DNA of 64,000 nucleotides, taken from the NCBI GenBank assembly GCA_009792885.1, contig WMCF01000015.1, forward strand, positions 6,911,854 to 6,975,853. The letters are read 5' to 3'. Each line of letters opens with the position of its first letter. The first letter of the stretch is position 1. Shown here piece after piece: positions 1-14,520 of this stretch. Origin of the DNA: Eremophila alpestris peregrina (taxonomy: Eukaryota; Chordata; Aves; Passeriformes; Alaudidae). The translations under genes and the position numbers were made by a program. The notes below the pieces were generated by a model, which did not search any database, was not told where the DNA came from, and saw only the letters and a program-made list of their open reading frames with translations.

Positions 1-3000
1 ACCTCCCCTGACTACTGTAACTTTTCTTGCTATTACTTTTGTATAATGGATTTCTAGGCCAAAAACACTTAAACAACTTATCCAAATTTTCTTTGCTAAA
101 ACTGCAGGCAGTAAGCTTTGATGATCCTTTTTCAGCCTTGTTTTTCCAGTGGTAACATTAGTTTCTTCAATTTAATTTTACCTACCTGAAAGAAAGGCAC
201 CTAGTTCAGTAGTCCTATATTCAATATAATGTACTCAGTGTTTGAGTATAACTTGTCTGAAAAAAGAAGATGTGCATATACTGTACAAGATGAGTCCTCT
301 GTGTGATGAGAGGGAAGCAGGATCACAATTCTTGAGTGAGATCATTATTGAGGTAGAATATCTCAATGCATTTTAGCCATTTACATTTAGATTACTTATT
401 TTGGTGTATCTTTCTGTACTCTGTAGTAAATAGAGAAGAAAGACATACTTTAAGCCATGATCCAGCTGATGTATATCAGATGTCTACAGTAGTATGGATT
501 GGATTGTGCTTAAGAAGTGCTTAGATTTCTGTTCTACCCATTCTGTGTTTCCATAAAGATTGTCCATGAATGGAATAATGAAGAATAGACTGGGGCAAGG
601 CCGAATCTGAATTTTACTCTTATAATGGGCTTAAATTTCTGGGAAGGCAGCCCAAGCCTCATCATCTTAACCTAAAATGATAAACTGAATAAATTGAAAG
701 AGAATAATTACTTTAAAGGTCAAAATAAAGAATAATTTTTAGCTGCTGTCTTCTGATACTCAATAAAAGAAGATGTTAGGACAAAAGTGTCACTCAGAAG
801 GTTCTAAAATAGATAGAAAACAAGAATTGCACAGTGCTGCTGAATAAAATTATATAAACTACTTCGTAACAAAAATTCTACAGATTAGCAAAACAAATGG
901 AATATGAAAATTTCTGTAGTTACTCTTGCAATCGAAAGTGTTATGTTCCAAGGCACATATTTTTCACCTATAGAGAATTTAGAAAGCCCCCAACTTTTTA
1001 ACGTTACTGAATCACCTGCTGAACCATGTATTTGAATTATTTTGTGCTGAAGAGCTGCATATAACAATTTCATACAGATACTGTTGACTTTCTGAATTCA
1101 AACAGAATGTTTTCAGATTGAGGCCCAGCCTTAAAGAGTGCCTTAGGTATTGACAGTTCTGCTACTGGTATCGACTAAAATACTTTTGATGTCTGGTGAC
1201 CAGTAGCTCCTGATCAAATTTTGAGATTGACCAAGACAAACTAATTGAAAATTTTGAAAGAAAGTTTCTAACAATTTTGTTTTATCGGCTCTCAGTGGTT
1301 ATTTTCCCTTTTTTTTTTTTTCTGTTATGCATTGACCAAAAATAAATATAGCATGAGAAAGGAGTATCAGAAAAGCATATCCATAAAGCAACAATGCAAT
1401 AAAATCTGTAGTTTTTTACTTACTGGCAGATACACTTGCTATCTTTTAAACAGAAATTATCACAAGCTCAACTCCTGTCTTAATATTTCATAACCTTATG
1501 CCTTATAAAACTTTAACTCTGATATAAAATTTTAATAGATAGCAGAAGATGCTGAATAAGAATGTTTTGAAAGGGGTTCTTTCACCCAAAGAAAAAAAGC
1601 ACTGAAGTAATTGTGAATATTTCATATTGTAAGAACTAGCTTCAATGTCAACCTTCATTTTTTTGAGAAAAAAAGTCCATCAAAAGGTTAGTTATAATCT
1701 TTGGAAAAGGTTACTTTAGTAATACCAAGCAGGGAAGCATATGAAATGTTTGCAAACCGTTGTGTTTTTAGTATGCATGTTTCTGATGTCAATTAAAAAT
1801 ATCATCACTTAGGGAAAAGTGCATTTTGAAATAAAAATTGGCAAAAGCTTTATACTCCAGAAAGTATTTTAAAGGGAAACTAATAAGAAGGAAATGATTG
1901 ATATGTATTTCAGATTGCAGTCTGCAAGCCCATTTTATTCTTGGAGTTAAATAGTAGCCTTTGAGTTTTTATTCTGACTGTACGATTTTGCTTGGCTTCA
2001 TTGGTTCCTCTAAATTAGACACCAAAATAATGAATGGCAACAAAATTTAAGAAAGTCCACTAAGAATCATGCCTGAGATCAAGAGTGCTTGGTCACATCT
2101 GGATGGGGTAGTCCATTTATGCCAAGTTCTTCCAGCCATAAGTAGGTTGCTTAAAGCTATATGTGGTGGTACTATATTAATAAATTCTTTGCTAACTAGT
2201 ATGATTGATGGCTATCCAATGTTTTTGTGCTTTCTATCCTCAGCTCAGAAATAGCTTCAAGGACTGAACTGAGGGACATTTTGTTTTCAGCTGTCATTTC
2301 TTTGCTTCCTTTCCATGCCCCAGTTGCTCTGTAGTTTACAGCACTGTCAAATATGGGTCACCTTATCACTGACTACACAAGTTGTGACAAGCATTAATGT
2401 GAAGGAGAGTTTTATTCAGAATAAAGGAAACAGCTTCTCAAATGATCTTTCCTTCTTCTTTTCTCTCACCCTTTTTTCTCCTGATTTTTTTTTCTTCTCA
2501 TTCCACAGCATTGAGCTGTATTGCTGTCATAGCCTTGTGAAAATACTACTTTGTAAAACTGCAAACATGATAAAATTGCTGGTCGTGTCAAATGACTCAA
2601 GTCAGTCTTTTCTATTAAGTCCATGTAATGGCTGCAGTATGTACTGTGCTGTACTGAGGAATTAGAGTATAGCCTCTGCAGGAACTAACCCACCAGTTTT
2701 TAACCAGAAGTAAATCAGAAAACGATGAATTGTTTTCTTCTTTAAGAGTGTCCATAGAGTCTCCACTGTGCATTTTCTGTGGAGGCAACAGTTTCCCAGA
2801 TTTCTGTAACCTGGTGCACCTTCTCTGTACTGCTTTTTCTTTTATCAGGTTCTGTTTCTAATTTCATTACATGTAAATTTATGTGGGGGCTTTGAGAAGG
2901 TTTGATTCAATAAAATGATATAAAATTGACTCTTCATTTTACATCTGGAAAGTGTGGACTTTAGAGACATTACCAATAACTGATAGGCATAAGATGCTCA

Positions 3001-4583
3001 GCATCATCTTAAATGTAAAGTATCTGATTCTGGAGGTGATTATAAGAAATATTTATTTTAAGTAATATGACTGTGGTGGTGCATTATGCATTCTAGATTA
3101 CATAGAGACACATACACAAACAGATGAATTTTCTGTTCCCACAAAATAAAGATATTAAAAATCTCTCAAAATGAAACTGTGCCTGTATTTTAAAATTCTA
3201 ATAAAATAATGGTCTTTATTAAGGGAATGCTAAAATAAAGAGGATTAAAATCAAATTACTGTCATACCACCTTTTTGAGAAGTTAAAGAAAAAAACTCAC
3301 TGCCAGATCAAAGATTCCAACATCTGACTTAGTAAGCGGCTGCTAGCATACGTTAAAATAAGGAAAGAGTGTCAAGTGGTTTGCTATATTTATTAAGAAA
3401 ATAAAACTATCCACAATGAATCCAGAGTTATCTTCTAAGTGATAATAGCCAATTTGTAGCCAGTTTAGAGCCTATTGTTTCCTATATGTGGTGATTCTTC
3501 CCCAGTCCCCTTGATTCTACGGTTATCAACACTGATTTTAATCTACTTTTGTTATCATTCAAACATATTACTCAGTCACTTAGAAGCATGAGGTCTTTCT
3601 TATGCCTCTATGACCAGGCTAGATGTGATTATCATCAATAATTTAAATAAAATATTTTATATACTCATTTTTCTTGGGTAAATAATTAACAACAAACCCA
3701 GCACACATTGTTCAGGGATATTTCTGTGGAGATCTCTTCAGCATGAAAAATGACCATTCATTTAAATCCTTCTAAATTCCAATCTTTTTGCTGATTATTA
3801 TTTCATTAAAAATCTTCCTTTAAAACAGGATAGGTTATTCCAAAGGCACTGAGGAGAGGACTTAACCAAAATTTTATGGGGAAAAAAAAGTATATATTGT
3901 TCATATCATAGTCATATTATTGCTGATCCCTTTACATACTAAAACTTGTGAGCTCAGGATTTCTTTCTTGTAACCCAGTTTGAAACTGTAATTTTTGTAT
4001 TCAGGTGTATATGAATCATGTTTCTTATCTCGTTTTTATACTAATTTCTTTGTAATAGAGGTAAGACAATGACTAGATGTCTTCTTGCAGTTAACATCAC
4101 ACCAACAGGTTCTGCCCATTTTTCTGATACCAAAGGTGATTTAGGCAATAGCTTAAACCACAGAAGATTCCTGTGTATTTCATAGAAAATTTGTGGATGA
4201 ATAGTAAATTATCCAGACAATTTATTGCTTTCTAATTCATAAATCCCTTTCTTTAGCAATTTCATTTTGTGACTACTTGTCGTGTTTTGTTTCCAAGTAA
4301 AAAGAAGACATCTGGTCAGAGAACCTACATGTGTCCCTCTGTGACTGAGCTCTATTGGAAATGGAAAAGTAGAAAAGATACTGTAGTGGTTTTGGTGAAA
4401 AAAACAAAACAAAACTGAATGAAGCATAGGACTTTACATATTTTCAAAACCTTGAAAAATGCATGATTTTGTGCAGTTTCTTTGCAGGTATGATTCACTC
4501 CTTCAGTGTGTGATATTGCAATATTTCTGCGATCGATTTCTTGTTTTTTGCTAGAACTGTCTTCTTCATTTCAAGAGAGTCCC

Positions 4584-4611
4584 GAAAAAAAAGAAAAAGA
4601 AAAAAAAAAAA
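4584..4611. repeat. A-rich low-complexity tract
   Basis: This is a run of A interrupted by single G residues. It is either simple sequence or a decayed poly(A) tail. No retrotransposon body is recognisable next to it. Confidence 0.7.
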
Positions 4612-7600
4612 GTAACAGGCATCTAAGAATATGAAACTAAAAGATTGTTTGGTTTTAGAGCTGTCATTCTGTCAAGCTTTTTGAAAAATGAATGAAAAAA
4701 TATGAGCTCATAATAATAGAAAAATAGAATTGGGAGGAAGAATTCTTTTCCTCTTTTTTCAATAATTTTCCATAATTTTTCAGTATACAAGGCAAAGTTC
4801 GAGATATGATAAAGACTTAATTTTTAGTAATAGTTAATACAAAGATTAATTTTTGTAGAAATGCACAATTATGAAATTAATTATATTTAATTTCTTTTAT
4901 CAGATGTTTAGTAATGACTGTTTAAAGCTCAGCAAATAGCCTTCTGGCTTTGTTAGTACAAGGAGATAATGTGACATCTCACACATAGATCATTTGATGC
5001 TCAGTGAAGCTCATTTGAGCTACTTAAGGTTTACCATTTATTTGGGAAAAGGATTAGCTTCCTCATTACATTGCTCATATATAACAAAGCATACTTGGGA
5101 AGGAAGGGCAGAGGGAAGGAAAACCAGAGTAATTTAAATGCTATTTAAATGTTCTCAGCATTTGGTTATTCTCCACATGAAAGGTCTCCTGAAGTACACT
5201 ATTGCCTGAGATAAAGGTCAAAGTTCTGGAGACAATCCAAGCCCAGGACATACATGGGAACATGAGCCTGCCTGTTACTGACTAGGCTGGGTGTCTAAAC
5301 TCTCTGGGTTCTGGGATTTTTGGTTGGTTGGCTGGTTTTTATTTATTTAACTTCCAAGTTCCTTAGCAGAAAGTAATCTGCTTTAATGCTGGAATTCTGA
5401 TAAATACTACTATATAATCACATTACCTCTTGAGTATTCCGGAAGCTTCTGATTATGCAGAAAAATAATATGAGATAGAGTTTTCCCCTTTTGAAGAAGT
5501 CAGTTCAAGTAGTTTGTTTATTAATCTTTCAGTGTCTATGTTTGTACTGTACTTTAACTGATAAATAATTGCAGACTCACAAGAACTTGAAATATGATGG
5601 TGAATTACGTTGCTAATGAATTCTGTGCCCAAAATTTTCCTGTGAAAATTTTAGGCAGATAGAAGTCAAAAATAATACTTCAATAAAATTCAGTCACGTA
5701 CATTGTAATTTTATATCTTTTTTCAGGAAATTTTGAACATATCTCTGAATTACTTGTGAAAGATTGTCTTTATTCTTTAAAGGATTTTTTTAAAAGTATT
5801 TGTGCTGACTAAAGGATTACAAAGGTCTTCATAAACTTAATAGGCTAGATTAAAAGCATAGTTAGGGAATTATGTAATCACACCTAATTTCCTGCTCACT
5901 TCTAAATGCACCTACTGGGAAAAATTCAGAGTAACTTACAGCAGACAGCTAACATGAAGCACAGCCAAATCTCATTAACAAATATTTTTTAGATTAGTTG
6001 TATACAGATATGTATGCATATATATACACATACATACATGATCAAAATGAACCTTTTTGTTTAGTGGCAACTCTGTATGGGAGATAAGCTTGGATGTTGT
6101 TACAGTAATCATTCACTTCTGCACTCTAATGATCATTCCTCCCCCACCAAGGAGTGCTGCAGAACTGGGGAAGAGGAGATTAAATAACTCCATACAGTCC
6201 TCTGGAGAATACCAGAAAGGTCAATCATATCCCATGACACATAACCTGAAAAAAAAATTAATCAGTTTTATTTATTTATTATTAATCAGTATTATGTCGT
6301 GCAGTAATACTGTGAATTATTTCTATAATTGACAAAAAGAATACAACATTCAATGCAAAAGTTCCCAGCCTTACAGAGTTTTGAATTAAGAACTCATCTC
6401 TCGGAAGACTTACTTATTTCAAAAGAGCATGTGTTGTTATTTCAAAATAAATTCAATGTGTTAAAATTTTATTTTAAGAATAAGATATATATAAAACATT
6501 AGAAAAGATGTTTCTTTTTTGTTTGCAAAACTTGATATCAATATGTTTTACTGAACATATGAAAATAATGTAAAATGTTTATATCATTAAGAATTTATGA
6601 CCTTTTTATTTGTGATTTAAATTAACTAATAAATCAAAATGTTTGCAAATAGCATGCCACTTGTTTTGACTCTCAGAAAGATACTATTCTATGAATTTGT
6701 GCCAGCCCTGCAGTGCTATTAAAAGTACCATCTTGACTTCAATCTGAGAAACGTTATGTTACCTCTACAATAGTTCAAGTTTTAATATAGTTTTAAGTTA
6801 TTTATTCTATATGAACTGGTGAAATTTAAATAAGAATGTATTTGCCTTCCTTAATGAGATCTTACATTAACAGTATCTTCATTTCAGTTGCTCTTCAACA
6901 TGTAGGAAAAAACAAACACCTATCAATTATTTCTTCTAAATAAGATTTTACAAAACAGCAATAATGTTTTCATTCTTGAAAATTTTATTTGCAACTTCTG
7001 ACTAAAGAATTGAAGAAGCCAGTCCTCTTCCTTCATAGAAAGTTTACACAACAGTAGAGTTAAAAAGGGAACAAATAATTGAGAGTTTATGTTTTTTAAA
7101 TAGCTACTAATGTTCAGAATGCTCTGTAAACAAAACCAGGATAAGGATTCACCAGAAAGGCCTCATAAATACACAATCTAGAGTCCTTATTCTATAAAGT
7201 ACTACAAGCTGTTTGTTAGAAGTTATCAGTGTTATCAATAAGTCAGGTAAAATGTGTGTGTGCTCCAGGACGATAAGCGCTGTTGGTTTTCCTTATGCTG
7301 CTAGATAGGGAAGTGAGAGCAAAAGATGTTTCTCTCTATGTATCTCCCCACTGCAACAGCCCATAATGGCCCTTAGCCTTGCCCAAGCCCACTCTGGCTT
7401 TGGGCATCTAGCTGAGGCAAAAAAAGTGAAGAATACAAGAACTTGCCATAATGGTACTAGAAAAAAGTCTTTCCAGGTAATCCAGCACATTTTCGCTCCA
7501 TTACAGCAGCTCACTCAGTGTGGTAAGTGGAGCCATTCCTCATTAGCACCTTCAGCTTTGTGACTCCTTCAAAGGGAGGCAAGGGAAAAATAAGGGAACA

Positions 7601-10600
7601 TGGGGTAGTGCTGTAAAAGGTACAGAATCAGTCTCTCTTGATGGAGGTCAGGGTAGACTGAGAAGTTGCTCCCAGCAGACGCCTCCTGGTCTATGCACTC
7701 TAAGGAGTTGCTCTCAGGTCAGTATTAGGCCATGATATGTGGAGTCCTGCTTGAAGGAAACATAGTTGCATTCTTCCATGAGTCCAAGATTATTCCAGAA
7801 AATTAGATTTGCTGTGGTGTTAAATCTTCTTGTAGTCTTCTCTTGCTATCTTTCCTTTGTTCTACCTTCACATGAGCTTATGACATGAGCATTAAAGGAA
7901 GGTGCAAGTGGAGTTCAATATCAGGCAGATGAAGTGGCATTTAGAAAGAGCTTTGTTTTTATTACTGACAAAAATCCAAATAGGTATAGATTTTTACATT
8001 CTAATTTAAGACCATAAATCTTCTTACCTTTAATGAGACTGTTACTGTCACTGATTGTTGCAATTTTAAATACCTTTTTGAAAAATGTGTGAGGTTTTAG
8101 AAACTCAGGAACAATCATGTATTTTTCTACTAATTAAACTGAACAAATTTGGTGTGTCAGCCACATTTAATTGAGAGTTCTGCATGCACACGCATTCAGT
8201 ACTGCAAAGCTGTCATCCATTAAGATGCTTTTTCTTAATATAATACCAGGATAAACTGAGTCAATGTGCCTGAAGTAAACAGGAGTAAAAATATAAAAGC
8301 AAATTTATGTCCTCACGCATGAGCATACATAAAGCATTCCAAGGAACAACACTCTAAAGAGGCACTCTTTGGAGATGTACTGAAATGTTCCAATGTTATT
8401 TCTTGTTTAAAAATGGACTGGCAAAACAAAGTATTTCTAAACTGAACAGCAGGCCTGTGGTCACTTAATTGTTACTGAGTTAATAAATCTGAAGTAAATC
8501 TAAACTGCCACATATTGGAAATCCTTGAATTAGGGCTGTCCATTAATATCTTAAAATTTTCTATGTGTGGATTGAAGCAAGTGAACTCTCCATTCCCTTT
8601 CACTGTTTTGTTTGCCTTCAGGATTGTTGATCAATCTATCAATCAGCAAGTGTTGCAGATACCCCTTTAGAATAAAATTTGTAGCTAAGCTTGTTATCCT
8701 TAAGCATTAAGCTAGAATTACACACAGTTGTACTTAGGCAGCTGAATGTCAACATGTCAGTCAGGCATCGATCCGTCTAAATCTCTTCAAACATCTCTAG
8801 TAAGAGACTTTTAAAGTAGTGTTGCTAATATTTCATTCAACAGAATAAAGTACCTAATTTTTTATCTCTATTCTTTCATGTGATTTTTTTTTAGAGCAAA
8901 AGAATGCACTTCGTGATTGTGATACAGAGAATATACTTTGGAAGTACTCATTTGTTTATCACTCTCAGGAAGTGATGCATTGGAAATCATAATATTGTCA
9001 TGTGCTTGTTCTAGGAGACAGCTGATGGTTTGTGTGCCACCGTCTACCAGCTATACACAAATAACTGCTCAGGATGACAGTTGTGCTACTCCCACTTAGC
9101 AGCTTTGGTGGGACCCTCTCAGCTTCAAGAGTGTCTTAAAGAACATTGATGAGATGTGAGCAGTTAGGAGAATATTTATCCAATATTTACCCTGTATTTG
9201 GTAGCCACTCTTTGTGCCCTAAGCAGTGTCCATAGTTAATGAAATGAGGAATTCCTTTTTTGCAGGCTTCACACAAATCCAAAGCTCAGAGCTTATATTT
9301 CATTGTTTATAATTCCTGTTGCATTGTGGGATGCATGTACTCATCCACATAAATGTTGTTGGGTTTGCTTAGTTTATTAAATATATAATCAAGAGGGAGC
9401 AGTAGCAATGTAACTATTAAACTCAAGAAATATAACTTTTTTTTTTTCTTTAATTGTAATGGTCAAAAAAATACCCGATCCACTTCTTTTTTAATGTAAT
9501 TTTAAATATTTTTACTGGGTTTTCAGGAGCAGTAAAATTTTACTTCCAACTTCTGACCACTGAACCAAACAGAATTGGAAAAGCCAGTCATTTTACTTTA
9601 CTTTAGTTCCTGTGATGTAGACATTTGAATGTGGTGGAGCACTTAAGCACACGTTGTTAAAAGCCAAATAATATATTCAGAGACCTCATAATATCCAAAG
9701 GAAATGTCTGTAAATGTCCAGATGAATACTGCTCTAAGCTCCACTGACAGCTAAGTTCAGTTTCCCCTGTGTAGATATCTAGTGCCATTTGACGTGCCTT
9801 AAGATGCCTGAGACATGTTCCATGGGGTTGACAGGTACTATACTGGATCTAGAGGAGATCATTCTTTATGTGACACCTTCTGAAGACCAGAAAAGACAAG
9901 TGAGAACATCTTAGATTGCTTCAAGATGCTGAAATGTGGACAGCTGTACTGATATTTTATAGCATAAAGAATGCTACAGTGACACCTTTATGCTCAAGCC
10001 ATAAAGACTTTTGCAAGTAAGAAATAATAAATATACAGATTTGTCTTGTGCTTACTTGGTGAACAAGTGTACTACAGAAAAGATAATTTCATAATCTTTT
10101 TACACATTTTACTTATTTCTCTATTTTAAAACAGCGTAATAAGGTGATAATTAACATGTTACAAAATACTCGTTTCTTACTTAATACACATGTACAGCAG
10201 TTTTTGTTTTTAATATTAAAAAAACAAACCAACAAAAGACCCCCAGCATATCAAAGAGGAGATAGACTGTACTGTAATTTGGTTTTTACTATTGTAATTT
10301 CCTTTCTGGAAAAAAACCCCACAGTTATGAGCCGTACTGTGACTTGTGATGACATAGCACAACTATAGTATTGAAAAACCAATGTTCCAATAGAGGAATA
10401 ATAGTTGTTAATAGTGATAATGAAAAGAAAAAAAACATCCTGAAAATATTTAAGATTCGTGTATCTACCTGTTTCCATTTATTATTTTCTCACCTGTATT
10501 CTAAAATAGAGAGCAGACACGTTATTTAATTTTTGCCGTGTTTGTTTACATGTTACAAGTTCTTCACTTAAATTGGTGCCTCCATCCTGCAGTTATTCAT

Positions 10601-13600
10601 GCTATATATTCACTACAGATGCCTTGAAATTTCAAATCTAGGGAACAACTTCTGTAGATTATTTCACTTTCAAGAGACACTGTACTACAAAAGTTTATTT
10701 AATGGGATGCTCATTGACTATGTTCCTTGAAAGAAGGAACTGTCTCTTACTTCAGGAGTTTGAAAGCAGTGAAGAAGTGATGGATTTATAACAATTGAAT
10801 CAGGAAGGGATCATTACATAGGCTTAAGACACATGGAGCACATACACAGAATTTCACTGTGGTACCTTTATTCTCAATAAACACTAATTGTATAAGATTG
10901 TGATCAAGAGATAAAACCTATCATCCTATCACCTGTATTTGAATAAATCATGTCTAACCAATCTCTTTGTTAGATTGACTTTCTCAATTAATTAAAACCC
11001 AGGAAAGATTTTGGCACTTAAGCTAACTGATAAATGAACTATTGATATATGATGTAGGTGTAATCTGCTTCTGGTAAGTGTTCAGCTGCTTAAAAATCAA
11101 TCACAGAGTAGTTATTAAAGACTTGTTGCTAGCTGAAAGGACATTTTTTACAATTATGTTCCGAATCCAGTTTCATCCACTATTTTAATTGCTTGAATAA
11201 TAAAATAAAAATCAATACAATCTGCAGGTGAAAAACAAAAGAGATTCAAAAAATGATTTCAAATATGAAAGTCTGGTCTCCCATTGATTTTAAACCATTT
11301 GGAAGGAAAAAGGAGAAATCTAGATTTTGAGACACAAGTCTCACACACACAAGTAAATTACCCATGGCTACAGTTTTACTGATCACAGATATGGATATCC
11401 CACAGTAAATGCAAGATAATTTCTACTAACATTTTTTTTTTTGCAACAATTATAAGCTATTCTACATTCTAGAGTTTTCTAGAGTATTCTAACATCTGTA
11501 GCTAAGAATTGAAATTTTGGTCAGCTGATGTGTACTGTCTTTTGGGAACATGTTTAGCCTGAGATACAAACACTGCAAAAGATTATGACAGATATCTCTA
11601 AATCGCATTCACTAAGCAGTTTTGAGTTCAGAGAATTATCCAGACATCTTTCAGCAATTTTCCATGTTTGCTTAATTCTTGCTAAGCAGATAGTAATTTT
11701 TTAAAAATTTATTTCATTGTAATATTTAAATCAATTTTATTTTAGCTCTTTGCCCACTGTATCAGAATCATATATCTTCCCAGTACAGTTTATGTAATGA
11801 GCATTTCTTATATCTCTTGCTTGGCCAAATGCATGTAAGTGATGAGCACTTGTACTGTTCAGCAGAAGCCTTCTGACTCACCCTGGGGAATGCACCCTCA
11901 TGTAATTTACAGAGCACCAGGAAGACCAGGAACAAGAGTGTCACCCCTGCCACCCATTTTCTGAATTTATCAGACTCTTTAGTGTGCAGTTGAACTAATC
12001 TGCCTTGTGTTCCTAAGTGACATTTGAGTGTGCACAAATGCTGTCTTGGTACCAGTGCTATTTTAGAGACACAAAGTCCTCAGCCTTCCCCAGCAAGCTG
12101 ATGCCAGGTTTCCTAAGCAACCTGCTATGACTTGTTTACTCTTCCCGTGCCTTCTATTAGCCCCCATGACCTGCTGTCCAAGGACACTGTGAGTTGATGT
12201 ACCTCTGAAGTGGCACCTCCTGGTGCTCAGCTAATGTGCTGATGTCTCCTGAGTAATCTCAGGTCAGTTTAGAGTTGTTCTGCTTACTGACAGTATCATT
12301 GCACAAAGAAATGAGCTGCAGTAATGCTGTGTGTGAGAAAATAAGGAAACAAGATTGGCAAAACAAATTAGTATCTTACTGTAGCTTCTTTTGAGACCAC
12401 AACAGCAGTCTCCCTCTGGTGCATGTCTTTTCATATCTCTATATCCCAAGTCACACTACATGCTAGTTCAGTTATTTGGTGCTGCGAACATTTCACAAGA
12501 ATTTATCCACAGGTGTCAAACTCACAGCTGTCATTATTTTTATGAGCCTTCTTCCCTTCTGATAAATCAGCATCTATCCTGCAGGCTCAACTTTCTCCCT
12601 GGCTGACTGCTTGTAAGGATTGCAAGCAGCCACTCAGTTGTCCTCTTCAGTAACAGTGGGTTTCTATGTGCACTTGCCAGTACTGCAGGAAAAGGAGCAA
12701 GAGCTCACCTTACTGAGCAAGACCCCAGACACTGGGACCAGCTGGAAGGGGAAGCAGTGGTAGAAAAAATATGTGATATTGTTATTGTCAAGCTAAGATA
12801 CCTCCACATAGAAACTCAGAAAGGAAAATTAATGGTCCCTCAAAATTTGTGCCATCATAAGACTATTACAATTCAGAGTGCAGCTCTGCACATATGCATG
12901 TGTATATATGTACACACAAGAGATAATTGTGCAGCACAAGTGCAGTGCAAACTCTTGGCAAAAGTCACTGTCTACATCTGGATGAGGTCTGCACTGTTAC
13001 AAATTTTTTCTAAAGAGGAAAAAGGAAACCTGGAATTAGATGGCTTTTTTCTTTAGGAGTTCAAAGCACTCTGACAAAGCTATTTACCACACAGTGAAAA
13101 ATCTCTCCTGCAATTGTGACAGTAAATTTATTCCTCTGCTCATCTGCTCTCTCATTCCATACAGGCAGTAATGATAGAGCTTATTTTTCAAGAGTAAACA
13201 ACTTTTGTACTTACCATTTCTTATTTATTTATTTATATTTTTCAGATTTATTAGAGTGTTCTTATTTGTGTGGGTTTTTTAATCCAGATTTCTGAAATCT
13301 TTGCAAGAAGCAATCTTTTAATAAGCATATAGGTTTCTACTTTTTAAGATACAGCTAGATAGCAAAGTAAACAATCAATCTATGGATCATCTGTTTTCTC
13401 AGTTCAGCATATTTTCCCAGGAATCAGCATGATTCCTGCCATAACAGTACTTAATGAACTGGTACTTCAAAACCCTTCTATTGCCTTGTTGCTATTTTGG
13501 CCACTGGTGAGCAGGCTATTGCAACTAATGCTTAACTGTGGCCAGGTCTGTGAGAAGGAAATGACAGTCCCTATATTTTATGTAGTCAGCAATTAATTTC

Positions 13601-14282
13601 ACAGAAGATTGAAGGTTGGGGTTTTTTTCCTGAAAAAAATCAATTGCAGCTGAGCAATCCTGTATTTTTGCTGTTGCTGTTGTTAGATCTATGCTGAATG
13701 ATTGCTGCAAGTTAAGAATGCACATGCTAACCAGAAACTGTTTCATGTAGCATAAATGCAGTTTTGTTTAAAAAGAGATTAGAATTTTATAGCTAGATCC
13801 TATTAACAAATGTACATAGTAATAAGTAATTTATGCTACTGCTTGTCCTCATCAAACTCATTACTGCAGAGTCTTTCATCCCTCTCCCTAATCAGAAATA
13901 TGAAAAATTCTCCCAAAAGGCCATTTTCATATCTATTCCCTTTCCAACCCCCACCACTGAAATTTTCCTATAGAAAAATAATGAGAACAAGCTCACAGGA
14001 CACGAAGTAAACAAGCTCTGGAAAACAAGCTCCAGCTTTCAGTTGCCATTTTATTCAAAATAGTAATTTCTCATGGTCCAAGCATAATTTAAATGCATGG
14101 AGTTTCCTGTGAAAAAACAATAGAGAACAGGTAGAAAAGGAAGAAGAAAAAAACAACTTTACGTTATTGTAGAACTGTCTTTTAATTCAAACAGAAAACA
14201 CCCAATGGGTTACCCGAAAATTTTCACCTTCCTCAACTTCAAGACAGGGTCTTCACAAATGATTTTACTGAAAAAGTGTATC

Positions 14283-14520
14283 TTATATTCTTGGGAGAAG
14301 GGAGGTCAGGGACTGCTGCCTAAGGAAAGGGGAGCAGTGAACAGAGGGTGACCACAGCACAGACTGATGGGGTACAGCCCTAAGGATCTGTCGGAGACCA
14401 GGGCTTGTAACTGGGTCTGTTGCTAACCCCAACACAGCAAACAAGGAACCTCTGCCAGGGTGCTTCAGGGGGATCAAGACTATAAGGAGACAAGGCCAGA
14501 GAAAGACCTGGAGACAAAGC
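14283..14520. other. GC-richer patch of unknown origin in intron 1
   Basis: This stretch stands out from its AT-rich surroundings and reads like mobile-element or exonic DNA, with many CAG/CTG-containing words such as 'ggtctgttgctaacccc'. A 64-residue open frame on the minus strand is too short to mean much. I could not match it to CR1 or to the LTR families seen elsewhere in this window. It may be an old LTR fragment or a conserved non-coding element. Confidence 0.3.
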
